Positions 41,825 through 50,548 of a stretch of DNA of 64,000 nucleotides are shown piece after piece (positions within the stretch are counted from its first letter, which is position 1; every line of letters starts with the position of its first letter). The position numbers and the translations under genes were made by a program. Source of the DNA: Luxibacter massiliensis (lineage in GTDB: Bacteria; Bacillota; Clostridia; Lachnospirales; Lachnospiraceae); assembly GCF_900604355.1 (NCBI RefSeq), contig NZ_UWOE01000002.1, positions 1-64,000 on the forward strand, given 5' to 3'. Under the pieces are notes generated by a model, which was not told the DNA's origin, ran no database searches, and was given only the letters and a program-made list of their open reading frames with translations.

Positions 41825-42457
41825 TCAAAAATCATTTTTTGAATAAAACTCAGTTAAAATTTGAGCTAAAACTTCTGGATTTTCCTCATTTACCACATGA
41901 CCTGTATCCTCAATAATTTCCAATTCTGCATTTTTAATATTTTGCGCCAAAAAATGCGCTGATTTTATGTTTGCACTATCTTTCTTTCCACAAAGGACTA
42001 AAGTGGGACATTCAATACTTTTAACTCTATTGCTGAAATCTAAGTTCTTCATAGTATTCCCTAAAGCAAATGTATTCTTTTTATCAAAGGCCATCGTTTC
42101 AAAAATAGATTTTGGCAAAAATCTGAAGATTATATTTTGAAAACTAAAAGCCAGCTTCGGGACTTTATATGGTGTTCCAATTAAAACCAATGTTTTTACT
42201 TTCTGCGGAAAATCAAGAGTATAGTTTAATGTCAAAATACCACCTAATGAAAGACCGCATAAATGAATATGTCCATCAATTTCGTTGCAATATTTTACAA
42301 ATACAGAATACAGGTTTTCATAACTCGCCTCTTTCCCTTCGAGGATGGAGGATAGATTTGGACATACTATATCTTCATTGTCTCCCATGTATGAAATTAT
42401 TTTATCCCAACTTGTTGCTTTGTGTCCTGATCCGTGAACTAAAATTTTTGTTGCCAT
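41825..42457 (-). CDS. Alpha/beta hydrolase
   Basis: A 210-residue hydrolase from ATG (MATKILVHGSGHKATSW) after GGAGGAAATGGTT. The nucleophile elbow is GLSLGG (Ser about 75), an acidic residue lies near CGKKDSANIKSA and the catalytic His is in DTGHVVNEENPE. Small, without a signal peptide, so cytoplasmic. AT-rich. Substrate unknown. Confidence 0.82.
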   Translation of the reverse strand: MATKILVHGSGHKATSWDKIISYMGDNEDIVCPNLSSILEGKEASYENLYSVFVKYCNEIDGHIHLCGLSLGGILTLNYTLDFPQKVKTLVLIGTPYKVPKLAFSFQNIIFRFLPKSIFETMAFDKKNTFALGNTMKNLDFSNRVKSIECPTLVLCGKKDSANIKSAHFLAQNIKNAELEIIEDTGHVVNEENPEVLAQILTEFYSKNDF

Positions 42458-42639
42458 AACCATTTCCTCCATATAAGTTCATCAAAAAATCCATAAACAT
42501 CACTCTGTTTTTCAAATATACGTTAAATTTCCAGATGCTCCGTATAGTTCTCATTATAAGGGATAAGTTCCAAAATGTAATACCTAAAATCATTCTTTAA
42601 ATCTCTTTTTTCAAAAGAACTATTCCCATTTATCATAGC

Positions 42640-42667
42640 GCAGGCACCGGTTCCCCCGGTGCCTGTA
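42640..42667. terminator. GC-rich hairpin, copy 2
   Basis: CAGGCACCGG-TTCC-CCCGGTGCCTG stem-loop just beyond the stop of the 42676-42879 gene on the minus strand; same sequence as 41741-41767 with two differences. Confidence 0.6.
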
Positions 42668-42675
42668 CTGGTCAT

Positions 42676-42879
42676 TTACCGCTTCACATAGATAACGGTA
42701 TTCTGCCTGAAGCCGTTCTCTTTACAAAAATCCTGATACACTTCTTCCAACTCAGCAAGATTACACACATCCAGTTCTGTTTCATCCTCCCTGCCATCAC
42801 TATTGATAAAGCCGATCCGGTAACTACAGATCCGTTTTCTGTTTGTCACGATTCCTTTTCCTGCTTCTCTGATCGTCAT
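42676..42879 (-). CDS. Hypothetical protein
   Basis: A 67-residue protein (MTIREAGKGIVTNRKRICSYRIGFINSDGRED...) with start set by GGAGG six nucleotides before the second ATG. It is mostly beta followed by a helix. It is 17 bp downstream of the 42896-43333 gene and likely co-transcribed. Not recognised. Confidence 0.55.
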   Translation of the reverse strand: MTIREAGKGIVTNRKRICSYRIGFINSDGREDETELDVCNLAELEEVYQDFCKENGFRQNTVIYVKR

Positions 42880-42895
42880 CTCCATCCTCCATTCT

Positions 42896-43333
42896 TCAGG
42901 CAGCTTTTTCCTGATTTTTTTCATACATTTCCGGGAATACATCCTTCGCCTTTTCCGGTAACAGGAGGCAGAACAACTCCTCGTACCGTTTATATGCCGG
43001 ATCGTTAAGCGGCGCCTTCAGAGATGTAAGGCTCCAGACCAGCATTTCCTCTTCCTCGGTATCGTATTTTCCAGGAATAAAACCGTTGCCGTTGTAAACG
43101 GGCTTTGGCGGTCTGCCGATCTCCTGCAGTTTCCCTTTTGTCTCAGCCTGCTGGATCATTTTGATCTTCTTCTGTACAAACCCTAAGATAATCTCCTCCA
43201 ACATCCCCCGCTCCTGATAATACCAGGCCCGCCGGAAGATTGATTGGAGTGTTTGTATCCGTTCTTCCGCAAGCGTATCGTTTTCTTTCCATATAATTTC
43301 CGCCAGTGCTTTGGCATATTCAAATTCCAACAT
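42896..43333 (-). CDS. Hypothetical protein
   Basis: A 145-residue, charged, helical protein (LEFEYAKALAEIIWKENDTLAEERIQTLQSIFRRAWYYQERGMLEEII...) starting after GGAGAG. Contains a proline-rich linker (GRPPKPVYNGNGFIPGKYD). I do not recognise the family. A terminator lies between it and the MNT gene upstream. Confidence 0.55.
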   Translation of the reverse strand: MLEFEYAKALAEIIWKENDTLAEERIQTLQSIFRRAWYYQERGMLEEIILGFVQKKIKMIQQAETKGKLQEIGRPPKPVYNGNGFIPGKYDTEEEEMLVWSLTSLKAPLNDPAYKRYEELFCLLLPEKAKDVFPEMYEKNQEKAA

Positions 43334-43353
43334 AACTGTTCTCTCCTAAAATA

Positions 43354-43393
43354 AAAAAAGACCGGCAGGGAAATTTTTCTTTCCCATACCGGC
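43354..43393 (-). terminator. Terminator between the MNT gene remnant and the downstream operon
   Basis: Minus-strand stem CCGGTATGGG / CCCTGCCGG with an A-rich loop, followed by TCTTTTTTT. Confidence 0.75.
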
Positions 43394-43409
43394 GCAATAT
43401 TTTGTGATC

Positions 43410-43476
43410 CATATATTATAATGATTGCAAAGGCAAGTTCCTTAGCTCCGCCGATATCATCTAAATCAGGCTGCAT
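43410..43476 (-). pseudogene. Possible HEPN-domain fragment
   Basis: The frame opening MQPDLDDIGGAKELA resembles the start of HEPN-domain proteins that pair with MNT nucleotidyltransferases, but similarity ends after about 15 codons and the frame runs on into a terminator. It overlaps the MNT stop, as a true partner gene would. Confidence 0.35.
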
Positions 43477-43804
43477 AAAGTTCTACCCCTTCCTTTTTGA
43501 TATTATTGTAGAATGGATACGCCCGAAGCCATTTTTCAAAATGGTCCTTGTTCTTTACGATTGGCATAATCATCAATTCATAATCAAAATTATACTCAAA
43601 TGTAAGATCAGAAAGGACATGTCCTCTTTGCGAAATTTCTTCATCTGTCATATCAACCAGTATCATAATGTCAATATCCGAGTCCGCACGAAAATCTCCT
43701 CTGGCATAAGAGCCATATAAAATGACCGCGCTTAACCCAGATCCATATAGTTTCTGCAACTCTTTTACATATTGCTGAAGAATGTTCATCAAATCCTGAG
43801 ACAT
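43466..43804 (-). CDS. MNT-type nucleotidyltransferase
   Basis: A 112-residue protein with the minimal nucleotidyltransferase signature GSYARGDFRADSDIDIMIL (Gly-Ser and two catalytic Asp, about residues 31-49). Such proteins are usually antitoxins that AMPylate or otherwise silence a HEPN toxin encoded next door. Here the partner is only a fragment, leaving an orphan. Confidence 0.8.
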   Translation of the reverse strand: MSQDLMNILQQYVKELQKLYGSGLSAVILYGSYARGDFRADSDIDIMILVDMTDEEISQRGHVLSDLTFEYNFDYELMIMPIVKNKDHFEKWLRAYPFYNNIKKEGVELYAA

Positions 43805-43857
43805 CGAATCCCTCCGTTCCTTCTATAATCCTAATATATCCATTTTCCCTGCTGAAA

Positions 43858-44646
43858 TCAACGTATGTTTCTTTCGTTATCCATCACTTTCTTCAGTTTT
43901 CCATGGACAATATAACGATAGTCTCTCCTGGAACTGACACAGGTGGAAAGTGTCACCACCCGGTCTGTTTCTGCGACTTCCACGCCGGTATCATACCCTG
44001 CATAGGAACGGATCTTCCCCAGGAAATTCTGGAAATCATCCGCTTCCGGAAACGCATAGGTGTAAGCCTCGCTGCCCACATACCCGGCATAACAGGAGAA
44101 GATCTGATATTCCAGCACTTTCCCCGGCACATACAGGTAAAAATAAGGGTTCTCCTCCCACAAAGCCTGATCCTGGTAATGGGATAGGGTTCCAAACATA
44201 CTTCCGTTTTTCATATTGTGGCCGTAGATGATCGTGTTCTGGTCCGTGAAATCCGGCTGGTTATGGCAGTCTGCGAAAATGCTGCCGCTGCTGTTGTACT
44301 CCCCGGTGATCAGATGATGCAGATAATACGCATTATCATTCCGCTGCACCACCGGATAGCTGACCGAAAGGCCGGGAATATCAATCCAGGCGATCACATC
44401 CGGGTTTACCGCCTGAAGCCCTGCGAAATCAATCTGAAGGTATCCGGACGGCTCTGCTTCCGGTTCATCTGTCTCATCTTCCGGCGTATCTTCCGGTTCC
44501 TCCACAAAAGCGGAGAGTTCCTCATAGGTATCTTCGCCCTCCTGGTATTCCCCGTAGATGCCCCGCAGCTTCCACACTGAAAAGATCAGCACACCTATGG
44601 AAAGAAGGATCCCTGCCAGCAACAGCAGCCGTTCTCCCTTTTTCAT
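43858..44646 (-). CDS. srtB: Class B sortase
   Basis: A 262-residue sortase with an N-terminal membrane anchor (about 7-24), an acidic linker (EEPEDTPEDETDEPEAEP) and the sortase B fold. The catalytic set is visible: His in IIYGHNMKNGSMF, Cys in TLSTCVSS and Arg in RRDYRYIVHGK. It attaches surface proteins to the cell wall. The start overlaps the primase gene by 4 bp, so it is translationally coupled to DNA-processing genes of the island, as in conjugative elements with their own surface proteins. No sortase substrate is visible in the window. Confidence 0.9.
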   Translation of the reverse strand: MKKGERLLLLAGILLSIGVLIFSVWKLRGIYGEYQEGEDTYEELSAFVEEPEDTPEDETDEPEAEPSGYLQIDFAGLQAVNPDVIAWIDIPGLSVSYPVVQRNDNAYYLHHLITGEYNSSGSIFADCHNQPDFTDQNTIIYGHNMKNGSMFGTLSHYQDQALWEENPYFYLYVPGKVLEYQIFSCYAGYVGSEAYTYAFPEADDFQNFLGKIRSYAGYDTGVEVAETDRVVTLSTCVSSRRDYRYIVHGKLKKVMDNERNIR

Positions 44647-45860
44647 CTTTTTGTTCCAACTCCTTTCTCCTCTGGCAAAGGGGCTGATTTTTCAGCCCTC
44701 TTTGCGTAATAATAGTCATCGATCCCTTTGATCTTTCCGGCCCAGTTACCATCTGAGTCCTGGTCCCAGACCATCCGGGTGACCGGCAGGGATAACTCCC
44801 GGCAGATCCCGTAGACTTTCCCACAGGCGTTCTGGATAATCCGCCGCTTTTCCACCTTGTACGGGCATGTTTCCTGTTCCCCATGCGCCTGGCACTGGGA
44901 GCATTTATGATACTGCCTGTCACAGTCTGTCTTCAGCTTTTTATCCATATCGTAGGTTTCCACCAGCCGTTTCATCTTCCTGTGCTGCAGTTCTTCCAGC
45001 ACAGGCCGGACGCTCCGATACATATTGACGCCGGCCGCGCAGATAAAGGTGTTCCCGGACAGATAATGGGCGATGGAGCCTTTTAAGCCGCCCTCTGTCA
45101 GATACACGGTCTCCGCATCCGGGTCGCCGATCACATGGACCGGACTCCCGGAGGAAGTACCGCCTGGATATCCCGCACTGGAAAACCACAGATATTTATT
45201 GTTATCCCTTGGCTGGTCCAGCCGGATCTGACATGCCTGGATGTTTCCGTCCACCGATTCCACCGGAACCAGGAACCCGGAATTTTTCGCTTTAAAGTTC
45301 ATGGTCCATCGTCCCGTATCATCCTGATAGAAACCGGGGACGCCTTCCAGTTCACAGTCTCTTTCCAGCAGGCTTTCTGCAAGCTTATGCAGGCCGTAGA
45401 GCGGAACGCTCTTGTATCTGCGCTCTTTGATCTGCTCCATGGTAAGGCCCCGTTCCAGTAAATTTTCCTTATGGATCTCATACAAAGGGAGTAAATCCAG
45501 CATTTCCTTATACGTGCGGTGCCGTACTTCAAGAGGCGCCAGTTTTGATTGTTCCGGCTCAGCCTGCGCTTTCTTTTTCGCCTGCTGTGCCTCCCGGTAT
45601 TCCCCTTTGTTCAGAGCCTCTCGGATTTCCTGGTTCGCTTCCCGGTAAGTCAGGTTGTGCAGATCCGCATAAAGCTGGAGCATCCCGCCGGATCTGTCGC
45701 AGCGGTTGCAGCGAAAGACATTTTTTGCGGGATGGATGTTCAGCCTTCCTTTGGTATCGCCGCAGAAGGGGCAGTCATAATAATTTCCCCGCCGCTTGTG
45801 AAGCCGCAGGAGATGAACCACATCCAGAATGTCATAGTCAAAGTCCGGTCCATCATACAT
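44643..45860 (-). CDS. CHC2/Toprim primase-like protein
   Basis: A 405-residue protein. N-terminal CHC2 zinc finger CPFCGDTKGRLNIHPAKNVFRCNRCDRSGG (about 30-60), a middle region, and a Toprim-like part (VYLTEGGLKGSIAHYL with the conserved Glu-Gly; LVETYDMDKK). A second Cys cluster (CDRQYHKCSQCQAHGEQETC, about 320-340) is unusual for this family. Probable primase of the island. Confidence 0.8.
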   Translation of the reverse strand: MYDGPDFDYDILDVVHLLRLHKRRGNYYDCPFCGDTKGRLNIHPAKNVFRCNRCDRSGGMLQLYADLHNLTYREANQEIREALNKGEYREAQQAKKKAQAEPEQSKLAPLEVRHRTYKEMLDLLPLYEIHKENLLERGLTMEQIKERRYKSVPLYGLHKLAESLLERDCELEGVPGFYQDDTGRWTMNFKAKNSGFLVPVESVDGNIQACQIRLDQPRDNNKYLWFSSAGYPGGTSSGSPVHVIGDPDAETVYLTEGGLKGSIAHYLSGNTFICAAGVNMYRSVRPVLEELQHRKMKRLVETYDMDKKLKTDCDRQYHKCSQCQAHGEQETCPYKVEKRRIIQNACGKVYGICRELSLPVTRMVWDQDSDGNWAGKIKGIDDYYYAKRAEKSAPLPEEKGVGTKR

Positions 45861-45891
45861 TTACCGCTTTCCTCCTTTCCCTGCCGCCGGA

Positions 45892-46806
45892 TCAGCCGGC
45901 AAGCGGGAGCGCCTGATTTAATAACACTCTGGCTGCCGCCGGGATCAGGTTGTTATGCCCCCGGTAGTTGGCCGCAAAGTAATCCAGGCTGGAAGGGCTT
46001 TCCACTGCCACCTGCCCCATACTCATACCGCCGTATTTCCCTTTGCCGCCGATGATGACGGCTCTTGCCTGTTCATACGACATCTGCTTTACCAGTTCTT
46101 CCACCGGGAGAGAACCATCTAAGGGGCTTTCCTGGGCTGCCCTGCGTCCGGGCGCCGCTGGATTCTGAGGCGGCATTCCCATGACGTTTCCCTGGCTTTT
46201 TGCCTGATGGTAATACTGATCCATCATGTTCTGGCCCGCATAGGCGAGTGTTTCCATGCCCCGATAAGGAGCTGCGCCCTGGCTGCCCGGATAAACCGGT
46301 TCGCTGTTCCCGGCTGCCTGCGGATCGTTCCACTGCGCATCCGGGCTTGGATACTGCAGCGGTACGGGGATCCCCGCATCCACCTGGTTCGGGTCATTGC
46401 TTTCTCCCACATCGGCAAACTGGACGCCAAATCCGGCGTCAGACAGCGCCCTTCCTACGGCAGCCGTTTCCGCCATCTCAAGGAATTTATCCCCAAACTT
46501 CGGATCGTCTGTCCGGAACTTCATGGAAAAAGCATTCGCCACGTAATTCTCCGGCGCATCCGTATAACTCAGATAGATCTTCGCCTCTGCCAGCGCCATA
46601 TTTTCATTAAAGTGGACGATATGGCTTTCGATCCGTCCCGTCGGATAAACCAGGCGGAACCAGAGTTTCCGGTATTTCACATCCAGATAAAGCTGATCCG
46701 GCTGCCCCTCCTGAGAGATCGTCCTGGCAAGTTCCAGCGGTTCAAATCCCTCAACTCTGTTCAGGTTTCCCACTGCCTTTGATTTTTTGTACAGTAATTC
46801 GTTCAT
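45892..46806 (-). CDS. ERF/Rad52-like single-strand annealing protein (probable)
   Basis: A 304-residue protein. The segment AEAKIYLSYTDAPENYVANAFSMKF, then KFLEMAETAAVGRALSDAGFG, has the ETxAxGRALxxAGxG look of ERF-family annealing proteins. The C-terminal part is Gln/Pro/Gly-rich with a helical tail. With RecD2 and YqaJ nearby it would form a recombination set. I am fairly but not fully sure of the family. Confidence 0.6.
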   Translation of the reverse strand: MNELLYKKSKAVGNLNRVEGFEPLELARTISQEGQPDQLYLDVKYRKLWFRLVYPTGRIESHIVHFNENMALAEAKIYLSYTDAPENYVANAFSMKFRTDDPKFGDKFLEMAETAAVGRALSDAGFGVQFADVGESNDPNQVDAGIPVPLQYPSPDAQWNDPQAAGNSEPVYPGSQGAAPYRGMETLAYAGQNMMDQYYHQAKSQGNVMGMPPQNPAAPGRRAAQESPLDGSLPVEELVKQMSYEQARAVIIGGKGKYGGMSMGQVAVESPSSLDYFAANYRGHNNLIPAAARVLLNQALPLAG

Positions 46807-46890
46807 GTTCTGCTCCTTTCTCAGGAAAGCAGACCATCCTTACATAAAAGGAATAGCCTGCTTTTTCCTCTGATTGAAAAAAATTTATTT

Positions 46891-49125
46891 TTACACCGCA
46901 AGTTTCAACTGCTCCGGTTCCTGTTCCCTGAGATATTGCTGGTAAAAACGGACGATTCGCTCCCCCAAGATGGTATTGCGCCGCCCGGAGTCATCGTTAT
47001 GTACCGCCTGGCAGACAGCCCGCCAGTCTCCAACAAGATAGACTGTTTTCTTGGCCCTGGTGATACCGGTGTACAGGATGTTCCTCTTCAGCATCACCCG
47101 GAACGCAAACAGCCAGGGGATGATGACAACCTCACATTCTGAGCCCTGGGCTTTATGGATGGTAATGGCATTGGCATGTTCGATCATTTCCATCTGCTCC
47201 GGCTCATATTCCACCGTGCGCCCGTCGGGAAATGCAACCACTGTGATCACCGTTCCCTCCGGGTTGGTATAAAAAGCCTGTATCGTCCCCAAATCGCCGT
47301 TGCTGGCCATCAGGGTATTCTTATTCTGCATGACCTTATCCCCTTCCCGGAATGTCTGGCTCCCGGCCGTCACTTCCTTTTTTCCCGCATCCGGCGGGTT
47401 CACCAGATCCTCAACGGATTGGTTCAGTGCCTTGGAACCATTAACAGTTTTATTCTTGTAGGGCGTCAGGATCTGCACGCCATCCAGCCCGTATCGTCCG
47501 ATCTCTCTCTGATAAAGATGCCGGACTGTCTCTGCGGTCTCTTCTACAGTCGCACAGGAAATAAAATAGAAGTCCTCCCCGAACTGGAAATCCGTCCGGT
47601 TCTCCTGCATCTTTTTCGCATTGAGATAAATGCTGCTGGACGCTCCCTGCCGGAAGACTGCCTCCAGCCGGGTCACCGGGATCAATCCGCAGGAAATCAA
47701 CTGGCGGAAAACATCACCGGCTCCCACTGAAGGAAGCTGGTCCACATCCCCGACTAAAAGGATCCTGGCCTCTGGCTTTACCCGGCGGAAGAACTCATAT
47801 CCAAGGTGCATATCCACCATGGATACCTCATCCAGATTCAGGAAGTCGGCGGAAAGATAGTCCCAGTCCGGCTGAAAATCCGATGATTCCCCTAAAAGCC
47901 CCAGAGCCATATGGATCGTAGAAGCCTCCTCGTATCCCGTACTTTCCGCCATCCGGCGTGCAGCCCGCCCGGTGGGGGCCATAAGCTGTACTTTGGTACG
48001 GCAGATCTGGTCGTGTATATACAGGATGACCTTTAAGACCGTTGTTTTTCCTGTCCCCGGGCCGCCGGTAATTATGCTGATCCTGTGTTGGAACACCATG
48101 CGCACTGCCTGTTCCTGCTGTCTGGACAGCGTAAGGGAGAGTACCCTTTGCGCTTCTTTGAGTTTCTCCTCAATATCCAGTTCCTGTACCGGGTCCAAAA
48201 GACGCCTTGCGATCATGGATGCAGTCTGGGTTTCTTCCTCATACAGCCTGGCCACATAGACTCGATCCTCATCCAGCACAATGCTTCCCTGCATGACCAG
48301 CCGGTAAAGGATCTGCTGGACCTCTGTTTCTGTTACCTGCTGGCCGTAAACATTATCGTTCAGAAGTTCCAGGGAACGCCGGACCAGTTCTTCCCTGTAC
48401 AGGAAGAGATGGCCTTCCTCCTTCATGGCGGACTCCATAATATACGCTAGGCAGCCGGAAATCCGCATGGGATCATTGAGCCGCTGGCAGAGCTGCCTTC
48501 CAATCTCATCTACCGTCAAAAAGCCGAACCCTTTGACGGCACAGAGCATATAGGGGCGCTTCCGTATAACCTCAACAGATTCATCATGGAATTTCTGCAG
48601 GATCAGGTTTACCTTGTGGGGCGTCACCTTATAGGGCGCCAGGAATGTCATCAGTTCCCTGAACACCTTGTTCTTCCCAAAGGATTCCACAATCGTCTCC
48701 AGCTTCTTCCTGGAAATCCCCCGGATCTTTAACAGTTCCTCCGGATGGTTTTCCATGACCTCCAGTGTCTGAAGCCCAAACTCACGGTAGATGGCTTCCG
48801 CCACTTTAGGGCCAACGCCTTTGACCACACCACAGGAGAGGTATCCAATGATCCCCTCCCGTGTCCTCGGCACAACTTCCATGAAATTTTCCACCTGAAG
48901 CTGCATCCCATAGCTAGTGTTTTCCCACTTTCCTTCCATCTCCACTTCGATCTGGTCGGTCAAGGGAAGGTCAAAGCCCACTGCGGTAAAACCGATCATT
49001 TTCCTTGTCTGAAGGTATTTATCCCTGGCTGCCAGCGGTACAGAAGTATCCTGTGTTGTAAAAAGGGCAACAGTATAACCGCTCCCCTCATTCAGAAATA
49101 TTTTTTTCTGGAATCTGCACCGCAT
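46891..49125 (-). CDS. recD2: RecD2-like DNA helicase
   Basis: A 744-residue SF1B helicase. N-terminal OB-like domain and helix-hairpin-helix region (IRGISRKKLETIVESFG), Walker A ITGGPGTGKTTVLKVIL (about 348), motif II NLDEVSMVDMHL, motif III LVGDVDQLPSVGAGDVF and motif VI TGITRAKKTVYLVGD. Slightly longer than chromosomal RecD2 N-terminal truncations, and encoded among island genes, so it is the island's own helicase. Confidence 0.9.
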   Translation of the reverse strand: MRCRFQKKIFLNEGSGYTVALFTTQDTSVPLAARDKYLQTRKMIGFTAVGFDLPLTDQIEVEMEGKWENTSYGMQLQVENFMEVVPRTREGIIGYLSCGVVKGVGPKVAEAIYREFGLQTLEVMENHPEELLKIRGISRKKLETIVESFGKNKVFRELMTFLAPYKVTPHKVNLILQKFHDESVEVIRKRPYMLCAVKGFGFLTVDEIGRQLCQRLNDPMRISGCLAYIMESAMKEEGHLFLYREELVRRSLELLNDNVYGQQVTETEVQQILYRLVMQGSIVLDEDRVYVARLYEEETQTASMIARRLLDPVQELDIEEKLKEAQRVLSLTLSRQQEQAVRMVFQHRISIITGGPGTGKTTVLKVILYIHDQICRTKVQLMAPTGRAARRMAESTGYEEASTIHMALGLLGESSDFQPDWDYLSADFLNLDEVSMVDMHLGYEFFRRVKPEARILLVGDVDQLPSVGAGDVFRQLISCGLIPVTRLEAVFRQGASSSIYLNAKKMQENRTDFQFGEDFYFISCATVEETAETVRHLYQREIGRYGLDGVQILTPYKNKTVNGSKALNQSVEDLVNPPDAGKKEVTAGSQTFREGDKVMQNKNTLMASNGDLGTIQAFYTNPEGTVITVVAFPDGRTVEYEPEQMEMIEHANAITIHKAQGSECEVVIIPWLFAFRVMLKRNILYTGITRAKKTVYLVGDWRAVCQAVHNDDSGRRNTILGERIVRFYQQYLREQEPEQLKLAV

Positions 49126-49504
49126 CCTTTAATTCCTCCCAATTCTTAATCAGTTTCAGTCCAAATGGTATCCGCCGGTCATCAAACCAGTACACCCCCT
49201 TTCCTGTATCCCAGGCATGGAGGATTTCTCCTTTCATCCCGGAAGAAATCCGCTCGCCACAGATAATCAGCACATCGCAAAAATCTAAAAGCTGTTTCCC
49301 AATGGAGAGCGCCAGTTCCCGTTCCTCCGGGATTGTGTCGTCCAGCATCAGAGGCAGATAAGCATGAGAGGCAAAGGTGCGGCAATGAAATGCCCGGCTG
49401 ATCGTATCCAGCCATATTTTTGCAATCATCATGTTCTCCAATCGCTCTTCCCTGGTTTTCGCAGACAGCGGTGAACAGATATACGCCCGTTTTCCTTCTA
49501 ACAT
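49088..49504 (-). CDS. DUF4406-like (nucleoside 2-deoxyribosyltransferase-fold) protein
   Basis: A 138-residue protein from ATG (MLEGKRAYICSPLSAKT) after AAGGAGGTGGCCTG. Features: AYICSPLSA, FASHAYLPLMLDD and CDVLIICGERISSGMKGEI, as in the DUF4406/YtoQ-like fold. It overlaps the YqaJ stop (TGATG) upstream and the recD2 start downstream. Function in the island is unknown; a nucleotide-related enzyme is possible. Confidence 0.65.
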   Translation of the reverse strand: MLEGKRAYICSPLSAKTREERLENMMIAKIWLDTISRAFHCRTFASHAYLPLMLDDTIPEERELALSIGKQLLDFCDVLIICGERISSGMKGEILHAWDTGKGVYWFDDRRIPFGLKLIKNWEELKDAVQIPEKNISE

Positions 49505-50535
49505 CAGGCCACCTCCTTCTTCAACCGGAAGACCCTGTTCTCGGTTTCCGTTGTATATTCCTCGAAAATATCCGGGTGCTGCACTTTCAGCTTTTCCAGA
49601 TTCTCTTTTCCGATCATTGTCCGGCGTGTGGGGCTGAAGGTAATCCTGTAACGGTTTGTGCCGTCCTCCAGCAGCGCCTTGCACCCCTGGCCCATCTGTT
49701 CTACAAATGGAATAATGATCGCCTTCTGTTCAGAGTCAATCTCTTTTTTCCGCTTTTCAAGCTGGGATTTTTCCTCGGAAAGAGAAAGGTATCGCTCCAG
49801 GCTGCGGGCTTCCAGTCCGGAAATGCTGATCTCCGGGATGGACTTATCCGCATACCCGCTGTAACGGCGGATGCTGGCAAGCACCAGATCCGGCTTCCCA
49901 CTCAGCGGCGGCTCCACCTTTTTCTCCACATACTCCGTCCAGAAATATTCTTCCTGCTCGATGATGTTCTCTTCTTCCAGAAGATCCCGGTCCAGCGGAT
50001 AATACACAAAATCCTTTTCGCTGTTCCCCCACAGGCAGGCAATGAACGCATGATGGATATTCATGACTGCCATATAGTGGCGGACCTGGTAAATATAGTG
50101 GTCCGGTATATTTCCATCCGCCCACTTGTCCTTTGCATTATAATTGCAGGTTTTGCACTCCAGGATAGCGAAACTTCCGTCCGGCATACGCACGAAAAAA
50201 TCCACATCCGCCAGCATAAACGGATACAGGGGATGCCGGAACATGATCCGCACCGGGAATACCTCCAGGCCGGTTTTCTTTGAAAAGATCTCCGCCACCA
50301 GGTCCTCCAGCCGGTGCCCGACTTCCAGGGCGACCCAGTTGCTTTCTTCTTCGATCACAGGCTCTACGCCGATCTTATCATTGTACAGGTCTCGGCTGGT
50401 GGCAAAGGGGGAGATCCCCATGATCGCAGCCACGTCGCTGCCTCCGATTCCCAGTCGGCGGTAAGAGAGCCACTCCTCCTGGGTAAGATCACTGATATCG
50501 ACAACCTGTTCCGGTGTATAATTCAAATCCAACAT
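49504..50535 (-). CDS. YqaJ-type viral recombinase/exonuclease
   Basis: A 343-residue lambda-exonuclease-fold nuclease. The signature is RRLGIGGSDVAAIMGISPFAT (about 26-46), with LADVDFFVRMPDG and AILECKTCNY as the active-site Asp and Glu-x-Lys (about 110-128). A coiled coil follows (LSEEKSQLEKRKKEID). It would process DNA ends for the annealing protein at 45892-46806. Confidence 0.85.
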   Translation of the reverse strand: MLDLNYTPEQVVDISDLTQEEWLSYRRLGIGGSDVAAIMGISPFATSRDLYNDKIGVEPVIEEESNWVALEVGHRLEDLVAEIFSKKTGLEVFPVRIMFRHPLYPFMLADVDFFVRMPDGSFAILECKTCNYNAKDKWADGNIPDHYIYQVRHYMAVMNIHHAFIACLWGNSEKDFVYYPLDRDLLEEENIIEQEEYFWTEYVEKKVEPPLSGKPDLVLASIRRYSGYADKSIPEISISGLEARSLERYLSLSEEKSQLEKRKKEIDSEQKAIIIPFVEQMGQGCKALLEDGTNRYRITFSPTRRTMIGKENLEKLKVQHPDIFEEYTTETENRVFRLKKEVA

Positions 50536-50548
50536 ATGTTCTTTCCTC

